Assembly: GCF_030845995.1 (NCBI RefSeq)
Contig: NZ_CP132719.1
Span: 2,852,001 to 2,916,000, forward strand
Direction of reading: 5' to 3'
Length of the DNA stretch: 64,000 bases
Origin: Geothrix sp. 21YS21S-4
GTDB lineage: Bacteria; Acidobacteriota; Holophagae; Holophagales; Holophagaceae
A program made the translations under genes and the position numbers. Shown piece after piece: positions 1 to 9,965 of the stretch (the stretch's first letter is position 1; the number at the start of each line of letters is the position of its first letter). The notes below the pieces were generated by a model. The model was given only the letters and a program-made list of their open reading frames with translations. It was not told the DNA's origin and searched no databases.

Positions 1-2
1 GC

Positions 3-1571
3 AGCCCCGAGCGCGCCGTGGAGACCTACCGGAAGGCGCTGGAGCTGGACCCGTCGGATCTCACCCTCATCGAAGCCGTGGTGGCGGTCCACCGGAGCAC
101 GGGGCACCTCACCAAGGTCCAGATGCAGTACGTCCAGAGCGCCCAGGCCGTGGTGCAGCTCGGGAAGAAGCGGGAAGCCTCGCACCTGCTGGATCTCGCC
201 GAGCAGCTGTTTCCCGGTTCCACCCGCATCCACCGGCTGACCCTGGGGCTGCCGGAACCCAACGCCTCGCGCCCGCCCGAGCCGCCCCAGCAGCAGCCCG
301 TCCAAGCCGCGGCTCCCGCGCCCCTTCCGGCCCCCCCCGCGGTTCCACCGAGCGACCTGGACATCCTCATCGCGCTCGACCTTCCGGATTTCGAGCCTCC
401 GCCGGTCCGGCTTTCGCCGCCCCTCTCCGCCCCGCTCCCGCCGCCCGCCCCGCTTCCGGCCTTCGACCTCATCCCCCTGGAGGAGCACCTTCCCCTCCTC
501 CCGCCGGATCCCTTCGCGGTGGCCGCGGAACTGGCCGCTGCGGAACCCGCTCCCCCGCGCGAGCTTCCGCCGCCCGTCCCGCCGCCCGCGCCCCTCGACG
601 ATGCCGACCTGAGCTGGATGGAGGACACCCTCACGGATCTGACGCCGCTGCCGGGTCCGCCGCCCTTCCTTCAGGAGGCCGCCGCGCCGCCGGAACCGGA
701 CCTGCCGGTGCCCGTTCCCACCCAGGCGCTTCCGGATCCGTCCATCTTCTCCGCGCCCACGGCGCCCCTTCCGCCCATGCCCACGGAGATCCTGGCGCCG
801 GACATCCTGGAGGCCCTGCCCTCCCTGTCCGCCGACGAGCCCGCGCCCTTGTCCGAGGAACTGGCGAGCTTCCTCGGCGACATCGACTTCCAGCTCGATT
901 ACGGCAGCCCCGAGGAAGCCAAGATCGAGATCGAGAACGCCCTGCTGCAGTTCCCGGCCCATCCCGAGCTGAAGGCGCGGCTGGAGCGAGCGGAGGCTGC
1001 CCTGGAGCGCCTGGGCCTGGCCGCCAAGGCCGCCGGCGCCCTGGACGAGAGCGACTTCGCGAACTCCTTCTTCGACCTCACGGACGTCCTGGGCACCGCC
1101 CTCCTCGATTCCGGCGAGGGCGAGGAGATGCACGACGCCACGCGGGTGGTGGAGAAGGTCCAGAGCGTGGACGAGCTGTTCAGCGCCTTCCGCGAGGGCG
1201 TGGAGAAGCAGGTCAAGGGCGACGACTACGACACCCACTACAACCTGGGCATCGCCTACAAGGAGATGATGCTCATCGAGCCCGCCATCGAGGAGTTCAA
1301 GATCGCCATGGGCGATCCCGAGCGCACCCTGGAATGCTGCTCGATGCTCAGCATCTGCGAGCAGGCCCGCGGCGACCTGGACGCCGCCGTCGCGTGGCTG
1401 GCGCAGGGCATCGAAGCGCCCGGCTTCCCGCCCGAGGACAGCATCGGCCTCCGCTACGACCTGGCCGAGATCTACCTCCAGCAGGGCCACGCCGCCCTCG
1501 CCGCTGCCGAGTTCAAGACCGTCCACGGGATGGACCCCGACTACCGGGACGTGGCCGCGCGACTGGCCTGA
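3..1571 (+). CDS. TPR protein with long Pro/Ala-rich linker (5' truncated)
   Basis: The reading frame is open to the left edge of the window, and its first codons already read as a TPR helix (ending YRKALELDPSD). The true start is therefore probably upstream, although a GTG at 18 is in frame. The product has an N-terminal TPR unit, then a low-complexity Pro/Ala/Leu linker of about 200 residues (residues ~80-285 counted from the GTG). A C-terminal TPR domain follows, containing THYNLGIAYKEMM and repeated Ala/Leu helical pairs. No membrane segment or signal peptide is visible in the part present. The architecture suggests a protein-protein interaction scaffold; the partner and process cannot be told from sequence. 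It converges on the cupin gene, with two palindromic repeats in the gap. Confidence 0.8.
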   Translation, partial: SPERAVETYRKALELDPSDLTLIEAVVAVHRSTGHLTKVQMQYVQSAQAVVQLGKKREASHLLDLAEQLFPGSTRIHRLTLGLPEPNASRPPEPPQQQPVQAAAPAPLPAPPAVPPSDLDILIALDLPDFEPPPVRLSPPLSAPLPPPAPLPAFDLIPLEEHLPLLPPDPFAVAAELAAAEPAPPRELPPPVPPPAPLDDADLSWMEDTLTDLTPLPGPPPFLQEAAAPPEPDLPVPVPTQALPDPSIFSAPTAPLPPMPTEILAPDILEALPSLSADEPAPLSEELASFLGDIDFQLDYGSPEEAKIEIENALLQFPAHPELKARLERAEAALERLGLAAKAAGALDESDFANSFFDLTDVLGTALLDSGEGEEMHDATRVVEKVQSVDELFSAFREGVEKQVKGDDYDTHYNLGIAYKEMMLIEPAIEEFKIAMGDPERTLECCSMLSICEQARGDLDAAVAWLAQGIEAPGFPPEDSIGLRYDLAEIYLQQGHAALAAAEFKTVHGMDPDYRDVAARLA

Positions 1572-1634
1572 ACGGTTCCGCGTCGGCGAAGCCCCGTATC
1601 CCTGGCTTCCCGGCCCCTGGGAAAAGCCATTCCC

Positions 1635-1714
1635 AAAGCAGAGGAGCACCGAGGGACGGAGAAAAGCAGAGAAAAAATTCCGCTTCTCTCCGCCCTTCCG
1701 CGCTCCTCCGCTTT
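1635..1714. repeat. imperfect 80-bp palindrome (family A)
   Basis: The left arm begins AAAGCAGAGGAGCACCGAGG at 1635 and the right arm ends CGCTCCTCCGCTTT at 1714. The two arms are near-complements over about 32 bp, around an AT-rich centre (GAAAAAATTC). It lies between the convergent TPR and cupin genes. It has no coding potential. It resembles short interspersed intergenic palindromes and could form a long RNA hairpin. Confidence 0.7.
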
Positions 1715-1773
1715 CATTCCTTGACCACGCGGATCCCCAACGCTCCGGGCCAAGAATCGCATCCATGAAGAGA

Positions 1774-1810
1774 GCTTTTCTTGATGTCTTGGTGGCGATC
1801 CTTCTTTCTT
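1774..1810. repeat. half copy of the CCAAG/CTTGG palindromic repeat (family B)
   Basis: The sequence reads GCTTTTCTTGATGTCTTGG followed by TGGCGATCCTTCTTTCTT. It matches the right arm of the fuller copies at 9848, 49602 and 58738. The left arm is missing. It lies 5 bp from the stop codon of the minus-strand cupin gene. Confidence 0.65.
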
Positions 1811-1815
1811 GAACG

Positions 1816-2178
1816 TCAGATCCACGCGTCCTGGGCCGCCGTCAGTTCTCCGCCCGCTTCGCCCGTGTTGACCACGCCGCGGGGCTCGACCAGGAGCACC
1901 TGGCATTCCGAAGCGGCGCGGGTGATGTGCTCGCGGCCCTTCGGCACCACGAACATCTCCCCGGCCCGCAGGGTTACGGCGCCGTCCCGGAAGGCGATCT
2001 CCATCTCCCCGTGGAGCACGAGGAAAACCTCGTCCGTATCCTCGTGCACGTGCCACACGAACTCGCCCTGGAACTTCGCCAGCTTGAACTGGGTGTCGTT
2101 CATCTCGGCGACCACCCGCGGCGCCCAGTGATCCTGGAAGCGGGTCAATTTCTCGGCCAGGTTGATGGGCTGGTACAT
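1816..2178 (-). CDS. cupin-domain protein
   Basis: This 120-residue protein is a single cupin barrel. Motif 1 is seen as [19 protein letters not shown] (residues ~43-61), with two His and a Glu suited to bind a metal. Motif 2 is around [13 protein letters not shown] (~73-85). The start is the ATG at 2178, preceded by GGAGG on the minus strand. Upstream extension of the frame only shadows fmt. It sits 11 bp after fmt, so it is probably the last gene of a def-fmt-cupin operon. Small single-domain cupins have varied roles (sugar isomerases, dioxygenases, ligand-binding), and no substrate can be assigned. Confidence 0.85.
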   Translation of the reverse strand: MYQPINLAEKLTRFQDHWAPRVVAEMNDTQFKLAKFQGEFVWHVHEDTDEVFLVLHGEMEIAFRDGAVTLRAGEMFVVPKGREHITRAASECQVLLVEPRGVVNTGEAGGELTAAQDAWI

Positions 2179-2189
2179 CGCGCCTCCGA

Positions 2190-3110
2190 TCAGCCCAGCG
2201 TTCGGCTCCCACTGGCGCCCCAGGGCTGGAGCGCCTGGAGGGCCGGCTGGACGGGCTTGCCAGGGCGCTGGAGGTGGGTGAGTTCCAGGGCGCCGTCGGG
2301 GGTGATGAGCCAGGCCCCCTCCTTGCCCCACACGAGCTGTCCCGGGTCGCGGTAGCAGGCGCGGAGCGCGCCGACGCCGCACACCTTGAGGGCCTGGTCG
2401 TCCATCCGCAGCTCGGAGCCGGGCCAGGGCCACAGGGCCCGCACCTGGCGATGGAGGTCCGCCGCGGGGCGCCGCCAATCCAGGCGGCCCATCTCCTTGT
2501 AGAGCTTCGACGCGTAGGTGGCCTGCTCGTGATGCTGTTCTTCGGGCTTGGCGCATCCGCACAGGAGCAGGGGCAGCTGGTCCATCAACAGCTCGGCCGC
2601 GTCCTGGGCCAGGGCCGCCAACAGGCCTTCCGCCGTGTCGGCCTGGCCGATGTCGCGGTGGGCGCGGGCCAGGACGGGGCCTTCGTCCAGCCCTTCGGTC
2701 AGGCGCATGAGGCTCACGCCCGTTTCCTCGTCGCCCGCGAGAAGCGCGTGGTTCACGGGCGCCGCGCCCCGCCACCGGGGCAGGAGCGAGAAGTGCAGGT
2801 TCCACACGCCCAGCGGGCAGGATTCCAGCATCCACCGCGGCAGAAGATGGCCGTAGGCCACCACCACCGCCAGGTCGATCCGGAGGGATTCCCACAGCTC
2901 GCGGGTTTCGGGCGCCTTCCAGCTCTGGGGCTGGTGGACGGCGAGGCCCCGGGCCAGGGCCGCGGTCTTCACCGGCGGCGCTTCCAGATGCCGACCCCGG
3001 CCGGCGGGACGATCCGGATTGCAGAACACGGCCTCGACGCCTTCCTCGGCCAGGGCCTCCAGGGCCGGGACGGCCGCGCGGGGGGTGCCGAGGAACGCGA
3101 TGCGGGTCAT
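2190..3110 (-). CDS. fmt: methionyl-tRNA formyltransferase
   Basis: The 306-residue length is normal for Fmt. The enzyme formylates the amino group of initiator Met-tRNA using 10-formyl-tetrahydrofolate. The N-terminal formyltransferase fold starts [20 protein letters not shown]. The folate-binding and catalytic signature is present as [16 protein letters not shown], with the downstream [11 protein letters not shown] segment carrying the conserved Asp. The C-terminal tRNA-binding domain is present though diverged. It lies 1 bp downstream of def on the same strand, the classic pairing in which Fmt adds and peptide deformylase removes the formyl group. Confidence 0.97.
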   Translation of the reverse strand: MTRIAFLGTPRAAVPALEALAEEGVEAVFCNPDRPAGRGRHLEAPPVKTAALARGLAVHQPQSWKAPETRELWESLRIDLAVVVAYGHLLPRWMLESCPLGVWNLHFSLLPRWRGAAPVNHALLAGDEETGVSLMRLTEGLDEGPVLARAHRDIGQADTAEGLLAALAQDAAELLMDQLPLLLCGCAKPEEQHHEQATYASKLYKEMGRLDWRRPAADLHRQVRALWPWPGSELRMDDQALKVCGVGALRACYRDPGQLVWGKEGAWLITPDGALELTHLQRPGKPVQPALQALQPWGASGSRTLG

Positions 3111-3111
3111 G

Positions 3112-3612
3112 TCACCGGCCCTGTTTCTGGTACTTGCGCTGGATGACCTGGCGCTTCACCGGGCCGAAGTACTCCACGAACAGCCGGCCGCGCAGGTGGT
3201 CGATCTCGTGGCAGAAGGCCCGGGCCAGGAGATCCTCGCCCACCAGCTCGTGCCAGCTTCCGTCCTGGGCGCGGTTGCGGAGCGTCACCTTCTGGGGCCG
3301 CTCCAGCACTTCCCGGATGCCGGGGATGGACAGGCAGCCCTCGGGGCCGACCTGGAGGCCCTCCTCCTGGGTGATCTCCGGATTGATCAGGACGATCCGC
3401 TGGTCGGGGTCCTCCCCGCAGGAGCAGTCGATCACCGCCAGGTTCAGGTTCACCCCGATCTGGGGCGCGGCGAGGCCCACGCCCTCCTCGGCGAGGGCGG
3501 TCTCGAACATGTCGGCCACGAGCTGCTCCAGCTCCGGCGTCCAGTCCTGGACGTCCAGGCTGTTCTTCTTGAGGCGGGGGTCCCCCCAGGTGAGCACGGG
3601 CAAAACGGCCAT
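3112..3612 (-). CDS. def: peptide deformylase
   Basis: This 166-residue metalloenzyme removes the formyl group from new polypeptides. All three family motifs are present: GVGLAAPQIG (residues 44-53), EGCLS (91-95, with the metal-ligand Cys 93) and HEIDH (135-139, two His ligands and the catalytic Glu). It is the first gene of the def-fmt-cupin cluster. It is divergent from the peptidyl-prolyl isomerase gene, with 77 bp between the two starts that must hold both promoters. Confidence 0.97.
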   Translation of the reverse strand: MAVLPVLTWGDPRLKKNSLDVQDWTPELEQLVADMFETALAEEGVGLAAPQIGVNLNLAVIDCSCGEDPDQRIVLINPEITQEEGLQVGPEGCLSIPGIREVLERPQKVTLRNRAQDGSWHELVGEDLLARAFCHEIDHLRGRLFVEYFGPVKRQVIQRKYQKQGR

Positions 3613-3689
3613 TCAACCACTCCAGCATTCCAGTGTAATCCATAGCCGTTCCCGAGGTAATCTGGGGGGTCCGCCCACCGGAGCCCCGC

Positions 3690-5591
3690 ATGCTGCGTTC
3701 CTTCCGCCAGGTCTTCAAATCCAACCGCACGCCCATGGCGGCCGTGATGATCGTCGTCCTCCTCGGACTGGTGGCCTACCTGGCCCCCTCCGGGCGGGTG
3801 GACACGCCGGACACTGTGGTGGCGCGGGTCTACGGGCGGGAAATCCTCCTCCGGGACCTCTCCGAGCACATGCAGGAGCTCTACCAGCGCTTCGGCAAGC
3901 AGGGGGACCTCGAGGCCCTCAAGCCCTTCGTCCAGTCCCAGGCCCTGCGCGACCTGATGAACCAGAAGCTGATGGAGGAACTGGCGGACCGCCATCACGT
4001 GGTGGTCACGGACGAGGAAGTGGGCGCCCGTCTCCGCGCCTTTCTCAAGCAGTACCCCGTTCTGCTGGACGCCCAGGGCAACCTGAAGTCCACCGCCGAG
4101 CTGAAGCAGATCTTCCAGGAGACGGGCTTCAACCCCGCCCTCCAGGAGCGGAACCTCCGCAACGAGCTGATGCGCACGAAGTTGATCCAGCAGGCCGCCT
4201 TCCAGATCCCCGTGGACGGAGCCTGGCTGGACGTGGAGCACCGGCTGCGCAACGAGAAGGTGGGCTTCCAGCAGGCCACCCTCGCCGTGGACGCCGCCGC
4301 CGTGGCCGATCCCGGGGACGCGTCCCTGGAAGGCTTCTACAAGACCGGCGGCGAGCGCTTCCTCCAGCCGCCCCGCCGCGTGATCCAGTTCGTGGCCGTG
4401 GACCGCGCCGCCCTGGGCAAGGACGTCCAGACGGACGAGGCCTCCCTCAAGGCCGCCTACGAAGCCCGGAAGGCGGACTACACCGAGTTCAAGGCCCGGC
4501 ACATCCTGTTCAAGGCCGAGGGCGACGCCCCGGCCCAGGAGGCCGCCGCCAAGGCCCAGCTCCTGCGCGAGCGCCTCGTGAAGGGCCAGGACTTCGCCAA
4601 GGCTGCGGAGGAACTGAGCGAGGATCCCAGCGCCAAGGGCAACGGCGGCGACCTGGGCTGGTTCAACGCCTCCAAGATGGTCAAGCCCTTCTCGGACGCC
4701 GCCGCGACCCTGAAACCCGGCGAGATCAGCCAGCCCGTGCGCACCGTGTACGGCATCCACCTCATCAAGCTGGAGGGCCGCCGCGAGAAGACGTTCGCGG
4801 ACGTGAAGGACCAGCTGGCCCAGGAGATCTCCGAAGGCCGCTTCACCGCCCGCGCCCAGGAGCGCCTCGAGCAGATCCGCAAGCGGGCCAACGGCGGCGA
4901 CCTCGCCTCCGCGGCCAAGAGCCTGGGCAGCCAGGCCCAGCTCAGCCAGCCCTTCGCCAACGAGCCCGGCGCCCAGTCCGAGGGCCTGCCCGAGCTGGCG
5001 CAGTTCGCTTCCGAGGCGTTCCGGCTGAAGGTGGGCGAGGTGTCCAAGCCCCAGCGCGCCGGCGACCGCTACATCCTGTTCCGCGTCCAGGAGGAGCTGC
5101 CCGAGGCCGTTCCCCCCTTCAAGGAAGTCCGCGCCAAGGTGCTCGCCGCCTACCGCGCCGAGGAGGCCCGCAAGCAGACCCTCGCCAAGGCCGAGCAGGC
5201 CCTGAAGTCCGGCGGCCTCGCGGCCGTGGGTCCGGTCACCGACCAGGCCGCGGCGCCCCTCAGCGGGCTGCGGGATCTGGCCGCCCACCCGGGCATCCGC
5301 AAGGCCCTGCTGGAGACCGCCGTCAACCAGACCACGCCCCTCCTGTGGACCCAGGACGGCAAGCTGTGGGTGGCGCGGATCACCTCTCGCGAGCCCGCCC
5401 CCGCCCTCACCTTCGAGACCCGCCGCAGCCTGATCCAGGAGATCCAGACCGGTGAGGCGCAAAAGCTGCTGTCTGCGGAACTCCAGTCCCTGGACCAGCA
5501 GGGCCGCCGCCGGCCCGGCTTCAGCAGCCTGTGGGGCCACCTGGGCGGAATCTACATCAGCGCCAGCGCCGTACAAGCGCCGCTGGAGTAG
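3690..5591 (+). CDS. PpiD-like membrane-anchored peptidyl-prolyl isomerase / periplasmic chaperone
   Basis: The 633 residues are close to the length of E. coli PpiD. An N-terminal cytoplasmic stub is followed by one membrane segment (~16-33, AAVMIVVLLGLVAYLA). A SurA-type N-terminal chaperone region follows (~40-200). One parvulin (rotamase) domain lies at ~267-360, with the motifs ARHILFK and GNGGDLGWF and ending near YGIHLIKLEGR. A C-terminal region covers ~380-633. The expected role is folding of exported proteins at the periplasmic face of the inner membrane. Its last 40 bp overlap the end of the convergent ABC-ATPase gene. Confidence 0.85.
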   Translation: MLRSFRQVFKSNRTPMAAVMIVVLLGLVAYLAPSGRVDTPDTVVARVYGREILLRDLSEHMQELYQRFGKQGDLEALKPFVQSQALRDLMNQKLMEELADRHHVVVTDEEVGARLRAFLKQYPVLLDAQGNLKSTAELKQIFQETGFNPALQERNLRNELMRTKLIQQAAFQIPVDGAWLDVEHRLRNEKVGFQQATLAVDAAAVADPGDASLEGFYKTGGERFLQPPRRVIQFVAVDRAALGKDVQTDEASLKAAYEARKADYTEFKARHILFKAEGDAPAQEAAAKAQLLRERLVKGQDFAKAAEELSEDPSAKGNGGDLGWFNASKMVKPFSDAAATLKPGEISQPVRTVYGIHLIKLEGRREKTFADVKDQLAQEISEGRFTARAQERLEQIRKRANGGDLASAAKSLGSQAQLSQPFANEPGAQSEGLPELAQFASEAFRLKVGEVSKPQRAGDRYILFRVQEELPEAVPPFKEVRAKVLAAYRAEEARKQTLAKAEQALKSGGLAAVGPVTDQAAAPLSGLRDLAAHPGIRKALLETAVNQTTPLLWTQDGKLWVARITSREPAPALTFETRRSLIQEIQTGEAQKLLSAELQSLDQQGRRRPGFSSLWGHLGGIYISASAVQAPLE

Positions 5592-6259
5592 CTTCCACCC
5601 GCCGCCAGATCGAGAAAGCGGTCGCCCAGCAGATTCAGGGCCCGGGGGTCGTGACTGGCCACCAGCAGGGCCGTGCCTTCGGCCTTGAGCTCCAGAAGCA
5701 GGGCCAGCAGGTGGCCCCCAAGGGTGGGGTCGAGGGCTGAGAAGGGCTCGTCCAGCACCAGCAGCGCGGGTTCCAACATGAGCGCCCGCGCCAGGCAGAG
5801 CCGCTGGGCCAGCCCGCCGGACCAGGCTTCGGGGTGCTGGCCCAGCGAGGCCTCCGGAAACTTCACCCGGGCGGCCATCCGGGCCGCGGCTTCCCGCCGG
5901 AACGTAGCATCTCCGCGCCGATGGATCTCCAGGGGTTCCTGGAGGATCTCCCAGCCGGTGCGATGGGGCGGCAGGCTACCCGCCGGATCCTGGAACACGG
6001 CCTGGATCCGCGGTCGCCGGGCCCGGCGCTCCCGTTCGGGAAGCGGCGACCAGGGCGCACCCTCCAGCCACAGTTGCCCTTCCGCGGGCTCCAGCAGACC
6101 CAACGCCAGGTACAGCAGGGTGGTCTTGCCCGATCCGCTGGGGCCCCTCACGCCGAGGGCCTCGCCCGGGGCGATCGAGAAGGCCACGTCCTTCAGGATC
6201 CAGTCCTCCTCGCGCCGGAAGCCCAGGCCTTCGGCGCGGAGAAGGGGCGCTGCCGTCAG
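5552..6259 (-). CDS. ABC transporter ATP-binding protein, probable CTG start
   Basis: This 235-residue ATPase has Walker A GPSGSGKTT, a Q-loop region around QAVFQDPAGSLPP, signature SGGLAQRLCLARAL, Walker B LLVLDEPFSALD and the switch His in VASHDPRAL. The pattern is closest to oligopeptide/nickel-type importer ATPases, but no permease is adjacent, so the substrate is unknown. No ATG, GTG or TTG lies at a sensible position. The frame starts plausibly at a CTG that overlaps the serS stop (CTGA), implying translational coupling to serS. Its 3' end overlaps the convergent isomerase gene by 40 bp. Confidence 0.8.
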   Translation of the reverse strand: MTAAPLLRAEGLGFRREEDWILKDVAFSIAPGEALGVRGPSGSGKTTLLYLALGLLEPAEGQLWLEGAPWSPLPERERRARRPRIQAVFQDPAGSLPPHRTGWEILQEPLEIHRRGDATFRREAAARMAARVKFPEASLGQHPEAWSGGLAQRLCLARALMLEPALLVLDEPFSALDPTLGGHLLALLLELKAEGTALLVASHDPRALNLLGDRFLDLAAGGSYSSGACTALALM

Positions 6260-7524
6260 CGGATGACCTCGACGCCCACGTAGGGCCGCAGCGCCTGCGG
6301 CACGACGATGCTCCCGTCCGGCTGCTGGCCGTTCTCCAGGAGGGCCACCCAGGTGCGGCCCACGGCGAGGCCGCTGCCGTTCAGGGTGTGAGCGAAAGCG
6401 GGCTTGCCCTCCTTCGCCTTGGCGCGGATGTTGGCGCGCCGGGCCTGGAAATCCCCGAACCAGCTGCAGGAGCTGATCTCCCGGTAGGTGTTCTGGGAGG
6501 GCAGCCAGACCTCCAGGTCGTAGGTCTTCTGGCTGCTGAAGCCCATGTCGCCCGTGCACAGCAGGACGCGGCGGTAGGGCAGGCCCAGGGCCTCCAGGAT
6601 GGCTTCCGCGTCGGACGTCAGCCGCTCCAGCTCGGCTTCGGCCTGGTCCGCGGCGGCGAAGGTGACCAGCTCCACCTTGTGGAACTGGTGCTGGCGGATG
6701 ATGCCCTTGGTGTCCCTGCCGTAGCTGCCCGCCTCACTGCGGAAGCAGGGCGTGAAGGCGCAGTGGCGCAGGGGCAGGGATTCCGCGGGCAGGATCTCGT
6801 CGCGGTAGAGGTTGGTGACGGGCACTTCCGCCGTGGGGATGAGGTAGAGCGGCGCGCCGTCCCCGCGCGACGTCTTGAACAGGTCCTGCTCGAACTTGGG
6901 GAGCTGGCCGGTACCGTACATGCTGTCGGCGTTCACCAGGTAGGGCGGGATCACCTCCGTGTAGCCCGCAGCAGTCTGCCGGTCGAGCATGAAGGCGATG
7001 AGGGCCCGCTCCAGCTTCGCGCCCAGGCCCTTCAGCACCGCGAACCGCGCGCCGCTGAGCTTGGCCGCGCGATCCAGATCGAGGATGCCGAGCGCCGTGC
7101 CCAGCTCCACGTGATCCTTCGGCTCGACGATCTCCGGCACCTGGCCCCAGCGCTTGATCTCGACGTTGGCGTGCTCGTCCCGGCCCGAGGGAACGCTGGC
7201 GTGGGGCGGATTGGGGAGCCCCGCCAGGAACTCCCGGAAGGCCCCTTCGATCTCCCGCTCCGCCGTTTCCAGCTCCTTCAGCTTGTCGCCCACTTCCCGC
7301 TGCTGCGCGATGAGATGATCCGCGTTCTCCTTGGCCCGCTTGAGGCGCCCCACTTCCTCGCTCACCCGGTTGCGCTCGGCCTTCAGCGCCTCGGCCTCCT
7401 GGAGCGCCGTGCGGCGGCGCTGATCCAGCTCCTGATACCGCGCCCGGTCCAGGGCGTAGCCCCGCTCGGACAGGCGGGCCGCCACGGCGTCGAGGTCGTT
7501 GCGCAGGAGGTTGGCGTCGAGCAT
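6256..7524 (-). CDS. serS: seryl-tRNA synthetase
   Basis: The 422-residue class II synthetase charges tRNA-Ser (and tRNA-Sec). The N-terminal antiparallel coiled-coil arm that contacts the tRNA long variable arm lies at ~30-100. The class II motifs are clear: TAEVPVTNLYRDEIL, FRSEAGSYGRDTKGI (motif 2) and the C-terminal GSGLAVGRTWVALLEN (motif 3). The ATG at 7524 gives the expected N-terminus MLDANLLRNDLDAVAARL. The ABC-ATPase gene begins within its stop codon. Confidence 0.97.
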   Translation of the reverse strand: MLDANLLRNDLDAVAARLSERGYALDRARYQELDQRRRTALQEAEALKAERNRVSEEVGRLKRAKENADHLIAQQREVGDKLKELETAEREIEGAFREFLAGLPNPPHASVPSGRDEHANVEIKRWGQVPEIVEPKDHVELGTALGILDLDRAAKLSGARFAVLKGLGAKLERALIAFMLDRQTAAGYTEVIPPYLVNADSMYGTGQLPKFEQDLFKTSRGDGAPLYLIPTAEVPVTNLYRDEILPAESLPLRHCAFTPCFRSEAGSYGRDTKGIIRQHQFHKVELVTFAAADQAEAELERLTSDAEAILEALGLPYRRVLLCTGDMGFSSQKTYDLEVWLPSQNTYREISSCSWFGDFQARRANIRAKAKEGKPAFAHTLNGSGLAVGRTWVALLENGQQPDGSIVVPQALRPYVGVEVIR

Positions 7525-7788
7525 GGTGTGGGTTTCCTGGAATTCAACAGTTTACTTGGCTTCCAGCGTCTTTGAGGCTGGGAGAGATCATTTGCCTGCC
7601 GAAGGCCAATCCGCAGAAGCCCCGCCTCTGTCCGGTTCAAACCGGCCCCGTACAAAGCGCAATGGAGCGCCGGAACCGCGCCAGATCCCGATTCCGGAAG
7701 TGGCCTCCGCGACGCCCACCCCATCCTCCGTGGTATCTCCGGGGGGAAAAACCGGAACCCCCGCCTCGGCCCGAATTCCGAATACCCC

Positions 7789-7832
7789 GCTTTTCTTGGT
7801 GTCTTAGCGTCTTGGTGGTGATCTTTTTTCTT
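7789..7832. repeat. half copy of the CCAAG/CTTGG repeat in a 315-bp gene-free gap
   Basis: GCTTTTCTTGGTGTCTTAGC followed by GTCTTGGTGGTGATCTTTTTTCTT matches the right arm of the family B palindromes. It ends 8 bp before the asparaginase stop codon. The remainder of the gap 7525-7839 holds the serS promoter region near its right part of the minus strand; no gene or clear promoter box was recognised. Confidence 0.65.
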
Positions 7833-7839
7833 CGCCCAT

Positions 7840-8847
<1,008 letters not shown>

Positions 8848-8939
8848 GCCTCCACCCTATCCAAGCCCGCGAATTCCCTCCACCCGGGGCCGGAGGTTCG
8901 CCAACGGGCCGGGGCGGATGATTTACTGGAGCAGGCCCC

Positions 8940-9836
8940 ATGCGTCGCATTCCCCGCTACCTCCAGATGATCGCTGCCCGGTATCTCCGCCGGCTTCTGG
9001 GAAATCGCCTGACCGGACATCAGCTCCAGACGGCGGTGGAGGCGGCCCTGGCCACCCTTCCCATCCAGGAGAAGCTCCTGGTGCGGGAGGGCTCGCTCCG
9101 GTCGGAATCCCTGAACCGCCAGCTCGCGTGGGCCATGGCCTTCGTGGCCGGCGCGGTGAACGCGGGCGGGTTCCTGGCGGTCAGCCACTACACCTCCCAC
9201 ATGACGGGCGTGGTCTCCTCCATGGCCGACGAACTGGCCGGCGGAGACCTGATCACGGCCCTGGCGGCCCTCGCCATGATGGTCAGCTTCCTCGCAGGGG
9301 CCTTCGTCTGCACCCTGCTGATCAGCTTCGGCCAGCGCCACCGGATGCGCAGCCGCTACGCCCTCACCATGGCCCTGGAGGCGGTGCTGCTGCTGGTCTT
9401 CGGCTTCATGGGCAACCGGCTGCAGCAGGAGATCCGCCTGACCCTGCCCACGACGGTGATGCTGCTGTGCTTCATCATGGGCCTTCACAACGCGGTGACC
9501 TCCATCATCTCCGGCGCGGCGGTGCGGACCACCCACCTGACGGGGACGGTGACGGACATCGGGATCGAGCTGGGCCGCCTGGCCTACGTGAACGTCCACC
9601 ATCGCCACGGGCGGGAGCGCATCGTCGCCAACCGCGCCAAGCTGAAGCTCCTCCTGCTGATCCTGGTCTCGTTCCTGGGCGGGGGCGTGATGGGCGCCCT
9701 GGGCTTCCGCCACATCGGGTTCAAGGTCACGGTCCCCCTCGCGGGCTTCCTGTGCTTCCTCGCGGCGCGCCCGCTCCTTCTGGAAATCCGGCTGCTCCTC
9801 CACCGCCTCGGGCGGGCGTGGGTGCCCGAGGACTGA
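8940..9836 (+). CDS. DUF1275 (YoaK-type) membrane protein
   Basis: This 298-residue protein has a ~60-residue cytoplasmic N-terminus followed by about six hydrophobic segments. The family pattern is clear from AFVAGAVNAGGFLAVSHYTSHMTG, with the later FIMGLHNAVTSIISGAAVRTTHLTGTVTD repeating the same T-H-x-T-G theme. DUF1275 proteins are inner-membrane proteins of uncertain function, sometimes labelled transporters. The long basic N-terminal extension before the first membrane segment is somewhat unusual. It is followed by a palindromic repeat and the convergent gene at 9966. Confidence 0.88.
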   Translation: MRRIPRYLQMIAARYLRRLLGNRLTGHQLQTAVEAALATLPIQEKLLVREGSLRSESLNRQLAWAMAFVAGAVNAGGFLAVSHYTSHMTGVVSSMADELAGGDLITALAALAMMVSFLAGAFVCTLLISFGQRHRMRSRYALTMALEAVLLLVFGFMGNRLQQEIRLTLPTTVMLLCFIMGLHNAVTSIISGAAVRTTHLTGTVTDIGIELGRLAYVNVHHRHGRERIVANRAKLKLLLLILVSFLGGGVMGALGFRHIGFKVTVPLAGFLCFLAARPLLLEIRLLLHRLGRAWVPED

Positions 9837-9847
9837 TACCCATAGGC

Positions 9848-9940
9848 GATCAAAACCAAGGTTTTCTTTTCACCACCAAGACACCAAGAAAAGCGATGGG
9901 GAGGCTCTGGGTTCCGGCTTGGTGAACTTGGTGGTGATCC
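9848..9940. repeat. full CCAAG/CTTGG palindromic repeat
   Basis: The left arm CACCACCAAGACACCAAG (9871-9888) and right arm CTTGGTGAACTTGGTGGTG (9918-9936) can pair over their length. Outer GATCAAAACC / GGTGATCC sequences flank them. The element fills the space between the 3' ends of the convergent genes ending at 9836 and 9966. Confidence 0.75.
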
Positions 9941-9965
9941 TTAACGTTTTGAATGCAAAGGGGAA

